In this document: in pieces, positions 17,141 through 26,311 of the stretch | Numbering within the stretch: the stretch's first letter is position 1 | How the letters are laid out: each line of letters begins with the position of its first letter | Source of the DNA: Gemmatimonadota bacterium | GTDB lineage: Bacteria; Gemmatimonadota; Gemmatimonadetes; Longimicrobiales; Gaopeijiaceae | Assembly: GCA_022822445.1 (NCBI GenBank) | Contig: JAJEBR010000005.1 | Coordinates: 1-64,000, forward strand | Direction of reading: 5' to 3' | Length of the DNA: 64,000 nucleotides | The notes under the pieces: generated by a model | Seen by the model: the letters and a program-made list of their open reading frames with translations, nothing else | Databases searched by the model: none | Told to the model about the DNA's origin: nothing | Made by a program: the position numbers and the translations under genes

Positions 17141-17914
17141 ATGGCAAGGCGACCAACGAGTAAGACCTCAATCGTCGTTTGGTGTCCGAAGCGCCGGGTG
17201 GACACCAAATTCGACGCCATCTGTTTTGACGAAGGCCATGTAATCATCCAACATAGCAACGGAAAGATCTCACTGCACGCGGATGGACAGTGTTACGCAG
17301 GTATCAGTGTAGGCACAAAGGACTATCACAACATCATGGCCCAAGGGGGGATCCCGGAGAAGTTGCGAGTTGAGTGGGTAGCGGACCATAATGACTTCTG
17401 GTGGGCTTTTTGCACAATCAGCTATGATTTGCTAGCGTCATCGCTCTGGTCAAGCGAGAGCGAGGCTCGAAAAAAGGCAGATCTGTTCATCGCCACTAGC
17501 GATGAATGTGCCCTTTTGTTCTACATCGTCGCCAACGATGTAGACGCCCGAGACCTATTGATCGTAGGCGAATCCATGGCGCCCCGCATCGTAGCTAGCA
17601 CTCGTGGTCGCCGGTTGAGCGGTGAAATGACGTGGACTGAAATCGAGAGGCCGGTCAGTTGTGAAACGGCGGTCAACCAGGCCAAGAAGTTGGTAGTATT
17701 ACCCGTCCGCAACCACGGAATCGAACGGCCACCTCCCGTCCGCGTATACGATGAAGGTGCGGAATCGTCGGTTTGTCACGCCATTTCAATTCAGTACTCC
17801 AACGTGCCGCGAAGAGGAGGGCTAATCGTGCGGCCGATCAAAAGAACCGAACCGGGACCTCGAACGCCTGGAGTGAAGGCTGTGTTCTTCAGAGCCGATA
17901 GGACGGACGGATGA
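17141..17914 (+). CDS. Hypothetical protein, visibly less GC-rich than its neighbours
   Basis: Predicted 257-residue protein with no domain I recognise. It has no signal peptide or membrane segment. Hydrophobic strands such as FDAICFDEGHVIIQHSNG and FWWAFCTISYDLLASSLW suggest a globular alpha/beta protein. GGGAG lies about 9 nt before the ATG. Its base composition is visibly lower in GC than the genes on either side, with many A/T third positions, consistent with recent acquisition. It shares the block between repeat copies 1 and 2 with two nuclease-like genes. The 3' end runs up to duplicated debris starting near 17955. Confidence 0.55.
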   Translation: MARRPTSKTSIVVWCPKRRVDTKFDAICFDEGHVIIQHSNGKISLHADGQCYAGISVGTKDYHNIMAQGGIPEKLRVEWVADHNDFWWAFCTISYDLLASSLWSSESEARKKADLFIATSDECALLFYIVANDVDARDLLIVGESMAPRIVASTRGRRLSGEMTWTEIERPVSCETAVNQAKKLVVLPVRNHGIERPPPVRVYDEGAESSVCHAISIQYSNVPRRGGLIVRPIKRTEPGPRTPGVKAVFFRADRTDG

Positions 17915-17954
17915 GGATTGCCATTCCGGTGCCGGCGGCATCTTCAGACCCGCT

Positions 17955-18465
17955 GCGGTCCGGCCGCCACCTCTTCTATCGCCGGGTGAATGCACGATGG
18001 CTCGTTCGGGAAGCCGGGCCGGAAAGTGGCCCGCGTAGACGAGGCGGGAGCAGTCGTGCGGTTCATCCGGCCAATCCCACCGGGCGGCTTGGAGCTGGTC
18101 GCCGACGACGTGAATCGCCCACTGGTAGGGGCTGAGGAACTCCTTGCGCAGCCGGTCGCGGTCCTCGTCGGTCACCCGGTCGCCGATCCTGAGCGGCCAT
18201 CCGTCGGGGGCGTAGATCGCCGGATCGCGCTGCTCTGCCACAGGCATCGGCTGAGTGCTTCGGGACATCTTTGGGCCAGTCTTTGGTGTAGTCTTTGGTG
18301 CGGATCGCGTGCGGGAGACTCCAAGCGATATCCGCTTTCGTTTGACGGTCCGCGATGCAGGCCAGCACGAACGCGTGCGGGTGGCCATCAAGGTCGTTCA
18401 CCAGGGCGCGAGCGGCGGGCTCGACGGTAATGCCGCTGACTCCACCTTTCCGCTCGCGCGGGGCG
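17955..18465 (-). pseudogene. Mosaic remnant: lipoprotein tail, ATPase-linker fragment, endonuclease III-like 5' end
   Basis: The minus strand joins three pieces. The right part matches the start of the endonuclease III-like gene (GITVEPAARALVNDL, CIADRQTKADIAWSLPHAIR). The left part matches the C-terminal half of the lipoprotein gene (DPAIYAPDGWPLRIGD, EFLSPYQWAIHVVGDQ). Both intact versions lie at 37.3-38.4 kb. Between them is about 70 bp resembling the linker of the AlbA_2 ATPase gene near 2.7 kb (TPKTGPKMSRSTQPMPVAEQ against TPKAGPNASRSTEPIPVAKQ). The middle of the glycosylase gene and the start of the lipoprotein gene are deleted. Confidence 0.7.
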
Positions 18466-18533
18466 AGGAGGTGCAAGGTGAACCCCTTCAGGAGGCCCGG
18501 CAACTGGCGGGTGCTGACCCAGTAATTGGGAAA

Positions 18534-18572
18534 TGTCAAGGACAGTTTACATAATGTCATGTGTAGTTGACG
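18534..18572 (+). repeat. 39-bp dispersed palindrome, copy 2
   Basis: The most divergent copy: TGTCAAGGACAG, TTTACATAATG, then a right arm ending GTGTAGTTGACG. It keeps all 18 columns that are invariant among the eight copies and has the same orientation. It lies between the mosaic remnant and the minus-strand gene ending at 18650. Confidence 0.75.
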
Positions 18573-18649
18573 TTTCCGGGATTCTTGGCCATGTCGGAAT
18601 GCCCAACCCCGCCGCCCCACGACTGCGGCACTGGCAGCGCGTCGGAATC

Positions 18650-19297
18650 CTACGGGGTGTCGGTCTGGTTTGGCTGATCAGGATTCCCCACGAAAGTCAA
18701 GAACTGATCTCCCAAGGCCGTGGTACGCTTGTTGCACATCCCGCCGGGCGTACCCGAGGTATTCACAAGCTCCGCATCAACTAGCGACTCTCTGTACAGA
18801 TCTCCCCAGGCCAACTGCAGTTCCTTGGGATCGAGGCTGGGAAGGTGACGTTCGATCCTCCCAGCGAGGCTGTCCATGAAACCACCATGCGGCTCTTCGT
18901 TGGTTCGCATGATCTCCAGAATCTGAAAATGCAGCTTCCCGAAGTAGGACAACATTCCGATGAACCTCCGCTGGAGAGAGAGCGGCCAGCAGCGCGTGGT
19001 CGCAGCGTGAAACACCGCATTGAGGATGCGTTCCTGCTCTTCCACCGGCGACCCGAGAACGAGCGCCTGTGTCTCCGCAATCACAGAGGCAAGGCGCTCG
19101 GCGTCTGCCTCCACGTTCGTCAATCGCTCGGCCAAGCGATTGACGAAGCTGGTGAATCGGTGTGCGTAGATCGATCGTACCACCCCCACCGCCTGCGCGG
19201 CTCCCGGAATCAGCATCATGGCTGACTCCAAGACCAACGCCTTCGTCAGTGCCAGTGACGTCTCTGAACCCTTCGCTTCCTTCTCGTGATCGTTCAT
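18650..19297 (-). CDS. Hypothetical protein with a hydrophobic Ala/Val/Leu-rich N-terminal segment
   Basis: Predicted 215-residue, mostly helical protein. Residues about 22-45 (LVLESAMMLIPGAAQAVGVV) form a hydrophobic, possibly amphipathic helix. A charged helical region with FVNRLAERLTNVEADAERL follows, then a helical body containing RRFIGMLSYFGKLHFQILE. I recognise no family. It stands alone on the minus strand between repeat copy 2 and a 321-bp gap. A membrane-associated effector is conceivable but not shown. Confidence 0.55.
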   Translation of the reverse strand: MNDHEKEAKGSETSLALTKALVLESAMMLIPGAAQAVGVVRSIYAHRFTSFVNRLAERLTNVEADAERLASVIAETQALVLGSPVEEQERILNAVFHAATTRCWPLSLQRRFIGMLSYFGKLHFQILEIMRTNEEPHGGFMDSLAGRIERHLPSLDPKELQLAWGDLYRESLVDAELVNTSGTPGGMCNKRTTALGDQFLTFVGNPDQPNQTDTP

Positions 19298-19618
19298 CGA
19301 CTCGACCCTCTACCAATGGGCACCCGGAAGCCACTTGAGGGGTTTATTGATCGTCGTGGGCGCCTGGAGGCCTTCGAACAGCGCCTACACGGACACCCAC
19401 GCACCGTTACTTGAAGCGGTTGACTCTTCGGCACCGGACAGGTCTGCCAGTTAAGCGTAGGGGGCACCTTTCATGTCTCCATTCAGCAGGGTCGGAGTCG
19501 CTGCATCACCATCCAAATCTGCGACACATCAAAGCGGCCGTCACCTCGGAGGGTCAGCACGAGAACGGCTTCTCCGCGTATCCCTTGAGCTCAGAACGGA
19601 GAGCAGCTCGGTCGACGA
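19298..19618. other. Intergenic stretch with nothing recognisable
   Basis: This 321-bp gap between two minus-strand genes contains no open frame with a credible start, no strong hairpin followed by a T-run and no copy of the 39-bp repeat. I see nothing to annotate in it. Confidence 0.5.
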
Positions 19619-20293
19619 TCAGCACCCACTTCGACGCCCATACGCCCTCGACTGCGTACCGACGAACTCCCAGACCCCTGCCAGGTTCCCCCTCCCCTCC
19701 CCCACCGCCCGACGCGTGATCTCGACCAGCGGCGTCCTGATCTTCAGGTGAGGGCTCACCTCCATCTCAACCTGTCGTTCCCAGGGGTGCCGTTTCGAAG
19801 GGAGCAGCGTGACCGTAACCTTCCTGCGGCCGCGAAGTTGCTTCTGGGGATCCAAGCATTCTCTCGCCCCTCGCAGGGCTTCCGCCGAGCCCTGACCATC
19901 GAGGCGATCCAGCGCGATCGGCGTCGGGGCGATATTCGCCTCCTTGATCCGGGGGCGGGCAGAGACTTGCCACGCGTCGCGTGCCCAGACCACGGTGACC
20001 TTGTCGGGTCTTGCGACCTGCCGGCGATAGCGGGTCAGAAGGAGCGGACGTGAGATCTCTCGCTCAATGAGTCGGGCGACCGGCCAGTCGTCGTACTTCA
20101 TGCCCTCGAGGTTGACGCCCAACCAGACCGCGCTGTCACGGAGGTAGTACGCGGCGTTCCATTGCACACCCTCGTTGCCGTCCGAGATGCCCAGGACGCC
20201 GCGGGATGGGTTGCCGAAATCCCTTCCGCGGCATCCGAACACGTCGCTGAAGCAACTCTTCAGGGCGTCGGCTTGGTGGGTGGGGAGGGACAT
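19619..20293 (-). CDS. Hypothetical protein
   Basis: Predicted 224 residues from ATG 20293 (MSLPTHQADAL). The frame extends upstream to 20488, but the added residues are Arg/Pro-rich and unlike a protein start. Visible features are strands WNAAYYLRDSAVWLGVNLEG and KVTVTLLPSKRHPWERQVEM and a basic middle containing LLTRYRRQVARPDKV. I recognise no family; the strand-rich layout may suggest a DNA-binding or nuclease-like domain, which I cannot support further. It is divergent from the GIY-YIG gene at 20515, so the 220-bp gap between them probably holds both promoters. Confidence 0.5.
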   Translation of the reverse strand: MSLPTHQADALKSCFSDVFGCRGRDFGNPSRGVLGISDGNEGVQWNAAYYLRDSAVWLGVNLEGMKYDDWPVARLIEREISRPLLLTRYRRQVARPDKVTVVWARDAWQVSARPRIKEANIAPTPIALDRLDGQGSAEALRGARECLDPQKQLRGRRKVTVTLLPSKRHPWERQVEMEVSPHLKIRTPLVEITRRAVGEGRGNLAGVWEFVGTQSRAYGRRSGC

Positions 20294-20514
20294 AAGGGGC
20301 TTGGGTTGTGTGTGGGAAGTAGGTGGTTGAGCGCCGGAGCACTCCTGGGCTTGTTCAAACTTGGCGCGGAACGGTCGAGGTGTCACGGTGTTCGTCCGCC
20401 ACCGTAGCAGTATCCGCCCGTGCGTCTCGGCTCGCATCGGCGTAACTTCAGCCCGCCCAGCGCGATTCTCTCGTGTTCGTTTCGACACTCACTCCAGCCC
20501 AGCTCGGACCCCCT

Positions 20515-21144
20515 ATGTCCATCATCTACGCTGCTCGGAACCCGGCGATGCCGGGTCTCATCAAGATCGGGAGGACTGACCAGGAAGCGGACGCACGCCT
20601 GTCGCAGCTGTACACGACGGGTGTGCCGGTGCCGTTCAAGTGTGTGATGGCTGTGAAGCCGGAGCGGCCCGCCACAGAAGTGGAACAGGCGCTGCACGTG
20701 GCGTTCGAACCACACCGACTGAACCCCGCCCGCGAGTTCTTCGAGGTCGCGCCGGAGAACGTCGTGGCAATCATGCGGCTACTCGGGGAGGACGTGACCG
20801 ACCAGGTGCAGGCGGCGGACGACCGCGACACCAAGCTGACCGCGACCGACAGGGCTGCTCGTGAACGCGCCGACCGGCGACGGCCCAACTTCAACTTCAA
20901 GGAGATGGGGATCGAGCCGGGGACAGAGCTGCGGTTCAGGGACGACCCGACTGTGACCGTCGAAGTCGTCGACGAGAAGCGCGTGCGGATGGACGGCGAG
21001 GAGCTATCCATGACGGCAGCGACGACCCGCGCATGCGAGGTCGACCGCCCGGTCGCACCGATGCCTCACTGGAGGACACCGGACGGGCGCCTGCTCCGCG
21101 ACATCTACGACGAGACGTACTCGCTTCCAGGTACGGGCCAATAG
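20515..21144 (+). CDS. GIY-YIG (T5orf172/MUG113-type) protein with RAMA-like C-terminus
   Basis: Predicted 209 residues from ATG 20515 (MSIIYAARN). The N-terminal 90 residues look like the MUG113/T5orf172 branch of GIY-YIG nucleases: SIIYAARNPAMPGLIKIGRT, RLSQLYTTGVPVPF and the helix VEQALHVAFEPHRLNPAREF. The C-terminal part (FKEMGIEPGTELRFRDDP, VRMDGEELSMTAATTRA) resembles a RAMA domain, a module often fused to adenine methylases and restriction proteins. RAMA-type modules are thought to bind DNA or modified DNA. A frameshifted relative follows 24 bp downstream. The nuclease call rests on fold motifs only. Confidence 0.7.
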   Translation: MSIIYAARNPAMPGLIKIGRTDQEADARLSQLYTTGVPVPFKCVMAVKPERPATEVEQALHVAFEPHRLNPAREFFEVAPENVVAIMRLLGEDVTDQVQAADDRDTKLTATDRAARERADRRRPNFNFKEMGIEPGTELRFRDDPTVTVEVVDEKRVRMDGEELSMTAATTRACEVDRPVAPMPHWRTPDGRLLRDIYDETYSLPGTGQ

Positions 21145-21168
21145 CGCTGTGGCGAGGGAATACTGACA

Positions 21169-21709
21169 GTGTGGGCCGACCCGATCATGCGGAGCATCGT
21201 GGCGCTCAAGGGGTTCGACAAGCGCTACCGGGAATACAAGAGGGTCGGTTGGGTGTATGTCGCCCGGAACCCGTGTTTTGCCGAACCCGTCTTCAAGATC
21301 GGTCAGACCAAGGTGTCGCCGGTCATGCGCGTCGGCAGGCTGAGCAGCTCGACTTCCGTCTACCGATCGTTCCGAACTCGTGTACTTCGTCCACGTCTCC
21401 GACCGTGACCAGGCCGAGGGTCATGTCCACCAGGCGCTGGCGGCATCGCGGGTCAACCCCTCGAAGGAGTTCTTTCTCGCTCCGCTCATGACGGTCGTGC
21501 GGGTACTGGACGAAGCGGCAAGCCGTTGGCCCATTCAACTTGGACGGACCGCGCGCGCCGGGTTTCTGGAGCCGGCCCTGATGCCCCGGGTGGTCGCGTG
21601 TCGCCACTGCGACCGGCGGATCAAGGTGCCTCGTCTCCTTGTGAGCTTGCGAGTGAACTGCAGTCACTGCTCGGGAGGGTTTGAGGTGGCGTCGGATGTG
21701 CGGGGGTAG
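21169..21709 (+). pseudogene. Second GIY-YIG protein gene, frameshifted, with C-terminal zinc ribbon
   Basis: The first frame gives MWADPIMRSIVALKGF and then the GIY-YIG-like WVYVARNPCFAEPVFKIGQT up to about 21370. The protein then continues in another frame as ELVYFVHVSDRDQAEGHVHQ, SRVNPSKEFF and a C-terminal ribbon VVACRHCDRRIKV...VNCSHCSGG, which supplies two CxxC pairs. A single extra base near 21371-21376 would explain the break. Start is GTG 21169 or ATG 21187. It is probably a recently inactivated paralogue of the previous gene; a sequencing error cannot be excluded. Confidence 0.65.
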
Positions 21710-21710
21710 C

Positions 21711-24700
21711 CTAGCGCCGGACGCGAGCCCAAGCGGCCGCATCCGGGAGCCCTCTGCTGTAGAGTACGTCCAGCCCCTGCCCGGCGACGCCCCCCACCGC
21801 ATCTGCCGCATGCGCCCTCAGGTTGAGGTCGCGAAGGAAACCCCGCACATGGCCGGTGCGTGGATCACGCATGATGGCCATGGGGCGGTTGCTCTCTCCG
21901 TTGAGGACAGCGCTCCCGCCTGGCCCGGTCAGCGTGATCGCAGTGAGCGTCTCCTGCCACACTTCCTGGGCTGGTACGAGAAAGGCGAATGAGGACTCCC
22001 CGCTGCCGTCCGCCAAATCCGGCATTGCGAAACTGATCGAGAAGAGCGTTTCACCGCCAGCGGCCGTTCCGGTGATCCGATAGTCGCCAGCGGCGTCCGG
22101 CACCAATGGCGGTGCGTCTACCACGAAGGCAGGCTCAAGGAAGGGAACTCCCGTGGAATCCGCACCTCCCCAGAGCATCAGAGCGGAGGTCGACTCGGAA
22201 ACGGTGGTGCCGCTGCTGCCACGCCCCTCGTCTGCGAGGCGGAAGCGAAGGGCCTTGGTGAAATGGTAGTCGCTGACCCACTTGGGGTGGGGGCATCCGG
22301 ACATGAGATCCGGGATGCTCGGGGGCACCAGTCTCCCGCCGGCAAACCCCGGGTCCAGGATTCGCAGAAGAAGGGTGTGATCATAGCCCCAGACACCGCT
22401 CCTTCCATCCTGGTACGGGAACGCTGGGTCCGCCGACCCCGATCCTCCGCACGGCGCATGCGACAGGTACATGTTGTGGCCCAGTTCGTGCGCGATCGTA
22501 CTTGATCGCGGCACCGCGGTGCTAATGCGGCCCGGCGTGTAAGCCAAACCATAGGCACCAGTGACCTGGCCCGACATCATGCCCACCCAGTGGCCACTGC
22601 CGGCTTCGAGCGCCCGCATCGCATTCGTTTCGCGAAAAACGTCGTACATGTCATTGCTCGACGTGAGCACGGGATCGTGAGCCGTAGCGTCGAGATCGCC
22701 GACCGGCAGCAGCGTACGGGTGGCGGCAAGCAGTTCGTGTCCCTCAGGGTCGGCAGCCATGCCTGCCGTGAGTTCCAGGATCGCCGAATCCGGATCCGTC
22801 TTCCAGAGGAAGGGAATCAACGTGAGATCGAGAACGGGCATCTCGCGCACATCGACCGGCAGGCTGCCTGTCTCCGGAATCCGGCGCGCGACGCTCAGTT
22901 CCGGATCCAGCTTGTCCGAGTCGATCTCGATGACAACTTCCAGGCCGGGACGGATCACCCCGGCCGGAATCAAGGCGTTGGCGGATGCGGACAGCGCCCC
23001 TTCTTCCACCTCGGTCGGAATCGGACCCGCACTTGCCGGGATTTCGGCCGTGTGGACGAGCGTCCCGTCGACATGGAACAAGGCGCGGACGCTTGGCCGG
23101 GGCTCCTGGTTGGCCCGCGATGCCGTGACGAACGTCCGCAACATCGCTTCGTCCCCGGCAACAAGCGGTACCGGGAACTCCCGCGACTGCACCGTCTGCA
23201 CCAGATAGGCTGCCATCGCAGGAAGGGCTTCGCAGCGAGCAACGCGCCCGCTTCGCAGGCCATCCAGCCAGCGCAGGAAGGCAGGGTCGGTTGGCGCGCA
23301 GAGCCCGGTGTCGTTGGCGACCAACTCTTCGAGCAGATTGAGAGATGCCAGTTCCACCGGGAGCGCACCGGTCATGTCCGCGTTGCCCTGCAGGGAAAGT
23401 TCTCGCAGGCTCTTGAGCCCCTGGAATACGGATGGCACCATGCCGCGCAGACCGTTGTATCCGACATGCAGCTCTTCGAGACTGGCAAGGTCGCCCAGTC
23501 CGACGGGAAGCGACCCCGACAACTCGTTTCGGGCGAGAACCAGCACAGTGAGGCGGGACAGGTGGCCGAATCCTGCAGGGATCGGGCCTGTCAGTTCGTT
23601 GTCGCCAAGGTGCAGCTGGGTCAGGTTGGCGAGGTCGCCGAGTTCGGCGGGAATCGCTCCCGATAATCGGTTCTGTGTCAGGTTCAGGAACTCCAGGTTG
23701 TGGAGACGCCCGAGTTCGGCCGGGATCGGGCCTTCCAGTCTGCTTCGACTCATCCGCAGATTTCGCAGGTTGGTCAAAGCGCCCAATTCAACCGGAATCG
23801 TGCCTTCGAGGTTCGAGGCGTTGAGAGACAGAAGCTGCAGATTGGCGAGGTCGCCCAACTCGGCCGGAATCGTTCCCACCAGCCGACTGGAATGACCGAG
23901 CCTCAGCGTCTCCAAAGCCTTCAGGCCTCCGATCTCGTGAGGGATCCATCCCGAGATACGGTTGTTGGTCAGGTCCAGGCCGATGACCCGTCCCTCACCG
24001 TCCGTCGTCACGCCGTGCCAGTCCCGTAGCGGCCTATCCGTCAGCCAGTTATCGCTTTTCGTCCACTCGGGTCCGCGAAGAACCTCGTAAACGGCCTCCA
24101 GTATCTCGCGGTCGGACAGATCGCACGTGCCTTCTGTGCCGAGGTGGGATGGGATTGCTTCCAGCCACTCCCGGAAAGCCGCGTGAGAGGGTACGCACAG
24201 GCCGGTCCTCCCATAGTGCAGAACACGCAATGGCAAGGTCGTCAGCGATGACGGCAGCTGGCCGGACAGACTCGCGTTTCCGCCGATCCGTAACTCCGTC
24301 ATTTGGGTCAACCCTCCGAGCCTCAAGGGGAGTCGACCCGAAAGCTCGTTCCGCTCCAGGTCGAGTGCAGTGACGCGACCCAGCGAATCCGCGCCAACCC
24401 CGTGCCATTCATCCAGAACGGGTCCGGTGAGCCATCCATCGGCTGTCGTCCAGCCGGTACCCCCAGCTTGTTCAAACAATGACTCAAGCGTCTCCCGGTC
24501 GGCATCGTTGCAGAAGTCCACCGCCTTATTCTCGATCCCTTGCACCCACTCGGCAAAGACCGAAATGCCGGGCACGCAGAGAGGCAATTGAACAGCAAAC
24601 GATGATAGTCCGGGCGACCGTTGTTCCATGTAGAAGGAGACGAGGTCGAGTTTGAGGAAACTCTGCGGAATCGGGTCACGGAGGTGGTTATGGCTCAGGT

Positions 24701-26117
24701 AGAGCCGCTCCAGATTGACGAGATTCCCAAGTTCGACCGGAATCGGACCCTGGAGGAGGTTGACGCTCAAAGACAGCCATTCCAGGTTGACCAGCCTGCC
24801 AAGCTCGGCCGGTATGGTGCCCTCCAGCCCGTTTTCTGGCAGATGGATCGTGACGACCCGTCCTGACCTGGTCCGCACTCCGTACCAGTCCTCGAGCGAC
24901 GCGTCCGTCAACCAATTCTCGCGGTTCCTCCAGCTCGGCCCGTCCGCCGCATGGTAGAGCGCCACCAATGCCGCCCGGTCGGGGCTGTCCACCGTGATCT
25001 CCGAGGCGCCTTGAGCATCGCCAGAAGCGGCGGTGATGGTGACCGACCCACGGCTTCGTGAGGGGCCCTCGCTGTTTGCCGTCACCAGGCCGGAGTTGTC
25101 CACTCCGGCAATTGCGTCGTTGCTTGACGACCAGTTGAACTCCGTCCCGGCGACGGCGTAGCCGTTCTTATCGAACGCTTCGGCCACCAGACGCAGCGTG
25201 TCGCCAACTGCGATCGTGTCTGCGACCGGGGACACGACGACAGAACCCACGGACTGCATGACCATCAGCACCGCCTCGCCGGACACATCTCCCGCCGTCG
25301 CGGAAACCGTTGTTGCGCCATCGCCCACGGCTGTCACCAGCCCGGCTGAGTCCACCGACGCGACCGTCGTGTCCGCGCTCCCCCAGGACACCGGAACACC
25401 TGTCAGCGGCCGGCCGATCTGGTCCCGCACCTCGACCGCAAGCCGAACGGTATCTGCAAGTGCCGAGAGGAGCACGGTGTCGGGTTCGACGAGCACCGCT
25501 ACGGGCGCCGGGACCGCAACGATAAGCATGGCGCGTCCAGCTAACTCGGAAGAGTTGGCTGTGATTTCCACTTCCCCAGCCCAGACTCCCGTCACCAGAC
25601 CAGACGAGTCGACCACCGCAACGGCGGTGTCGCCGGACTCCCACGAGACCTCGGCTCCCTCGACAATGTGGCTATTCGCGTCCGTCACTTCGGACGCCAA
25701 GCGCAACGTGTCGCCCTCCACGACTGTACCGGTGGCTGGCGAGACGGCGACCGCTGCCACCTCCTGCGCCACGGTTGCCGCCGTGCTTCCGGATGCCGGG
25801 CCCGCGCTTGCCGAGACCGTGGCTGTGCCGTTGCCGACACTTGTCAGGAGGCCCGCCGGAGTGACTGCGACCACGCTTGTGTCAGTGCTGGCCCAGGCGA
25901 CGGGAACGCCAGACATGATGGTGCCGTTCTGGTCCCGTACGGTCGCCGTGAGCCGGATAGCAACCGCGAGCGCGTTGAACACCAGCGCCGTGTCGGGGCT
26001 GATGGTGACTGAGGTTGGCACCAGCGGGGGTGGCGGTGGTTCAGTCGGCTCGTCGCCACATGCCGCACTGACCAGCAGCAGGAATACGACGCGAGACCGG
26101 GCGAGTGGGGGGTTCAT
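21711..26117 (-). CDS. Large lipoprotein: bacterial Ig-like repeats, leucine-rich repeats and a zinc metalloprotease-like domain
   Basis: Predicted 1468-residue lipoprotein, probably exported and lipid-anchored at the lipobox LLLVSAACGD. Domains in order: about four Big_2-like Ig repeats (about 35-375) with recurring DTSVVAVTPAGLLTSVGNG-type motifs; three LRR blocks (about 380-960), each opened by a cap such as LVALYHAADGPSWRNRENWL and followed by repeats like GTIPAELGRLVNLEWLSLS; a strand-rich spacer; and a zincin-like region with AHELGHNMYLSHAPCGG (HExxH near residue 1205). It could degrade or bind host or neighbour surface material; substrate unknown. It is the only obvious surface gene in the island and converges on the frameshifted GIY-YIG gene, with 1 bp between their ends. 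Confidence 0.8.
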   Translation of the reverse strand: MNPPLARSRVVFLLLVSAACGDEPTEPPPPPLVPTSVTISPDTALVFNALAVAIRLTATVRDQNGTIMSGVPVAWASTDTSVVAVTPAGLLTSVGNGTATVSASAGPASGSTAATVAQEVAAVAVSPATGTVVEGDTLRLASEVTDANSHIVEGAEVSWESGDTAVAVVDSSGLVTGVWAGEVEITANSSELAGRAMLIVAVPAPVAVLVEPDTVLLSALADTVRLAVEVRDQIGRPLTGVPVSWGSADTTVASVDSAGLVTAVGDGATTVSATAGDVSGEAVLMVMQSVGSVVVSPVADTIAVGDTLRLVAEAFDKNGYAVAGTEFNWSSSNDAIAGVDNSGLVTANSEGPSRSRGSVTITAASGDAQGASEITVDSPDRAALVALYHAADGPSWRNRENWLTDASLEDWYGVRTRSGRVVTIHLPENGLEGTIPAELGRLVNLEWLSLSVNLLQGPIPVELGNLVNLERLYLSHNHLRDPIPQSFLKLDLVSFYMEQRSPGLSSFAVQLPLCVPGISVFAEWVQGIENKAVDFCNDADRETLESLFEQAGGTGWTTADGWLTGPVLDEWHGVGADSLGRVTALDLERNELSGRLPLRLGGLTQMTELRIGGNASLSGQLPSSLTTLPLRVLHYGRTGLCVPSHAAFREWLEAIPSHLGTEGTCDLSDREILEAVYEVLRGPEWTKSDNWLTDRPLRDWHGVTTDGEGRVIGLDLTNNRISGWIPHEIGGLKALETLRLGHSSRLVGTIPAELGDLANLQLLSLNASNLEGTIPVELGALTNLRNLRMSRSRLEGPIPAELGRLHNLEFLNLTQNRLSGAIPAELGDLANLTQLHLGDNELTGPIPAGFGHLSRLTVLVLARNELSGSLPVGLGDLASLEELHVGYNGLRGMVPSVFQGLKSLRELSLQGNADMTGALPVELASLNLLEELVANDTGLCAPTDPAFLRWLDGLRSGRVARCEALPAMAAYLVQTVQSREFPVPLVAGDEAMLRTFVTASRANQEPRPSVRALFHVDGTLVHTAEIPASAGPIPTEVEEGALSASANALIPAGVIRPGLEVVIEIDSDKLDPELSVARRIPETGSLPVDVREMPVLDLTLIPFLWKTDPDSAILELTAGMAADPEGHELLAATRTLLPVGDLDATAHDPVLTSSNDMYDVFRETNAMRALEAGSGHWVGMMSGQVTGAYGLAYTPGRISTAVPRSSTIAHELGHNMYLSHAPCGGSGSADPAFPYQDGRSGVWGYDHTLLLRILDPGFAGGRLVPPSIPDLMSGCPHPKWVSDYHFTKALRFRLADEGRGSSGTTVSESTSALMLWGGADSTGVPFLEPAFVVDAPPLVPDAAGDYRITGTAAGGETLFSISFAMPDLADGSGESSFAFLVPAQEVWQETLTAITLTGPGGSAVLNGESNRPMAIMRDPRTGHVRGFLRDLNLRAHAADAVGGVAGQGLDVLYSRGLPDAAAWARVRR

Positions 26118-26311
26118 TGGGGGATTCCGGAAAGTCGTTCAGATGCATTCCAGTATGGTACGGGAGTCGTTCAGATGGCGAGGAGAAGATGACCATTCAC
26201 GGCGGAGTTCGGGGGCCGCGTGGCGCCGTAGGCAGCGACCGGCATGTTGGTGTGTAAGGCCCGGCCAGACGAAGCGGGCTGAAGCCGTCGCGCACGGTCT
26301 GGATGTCGACC

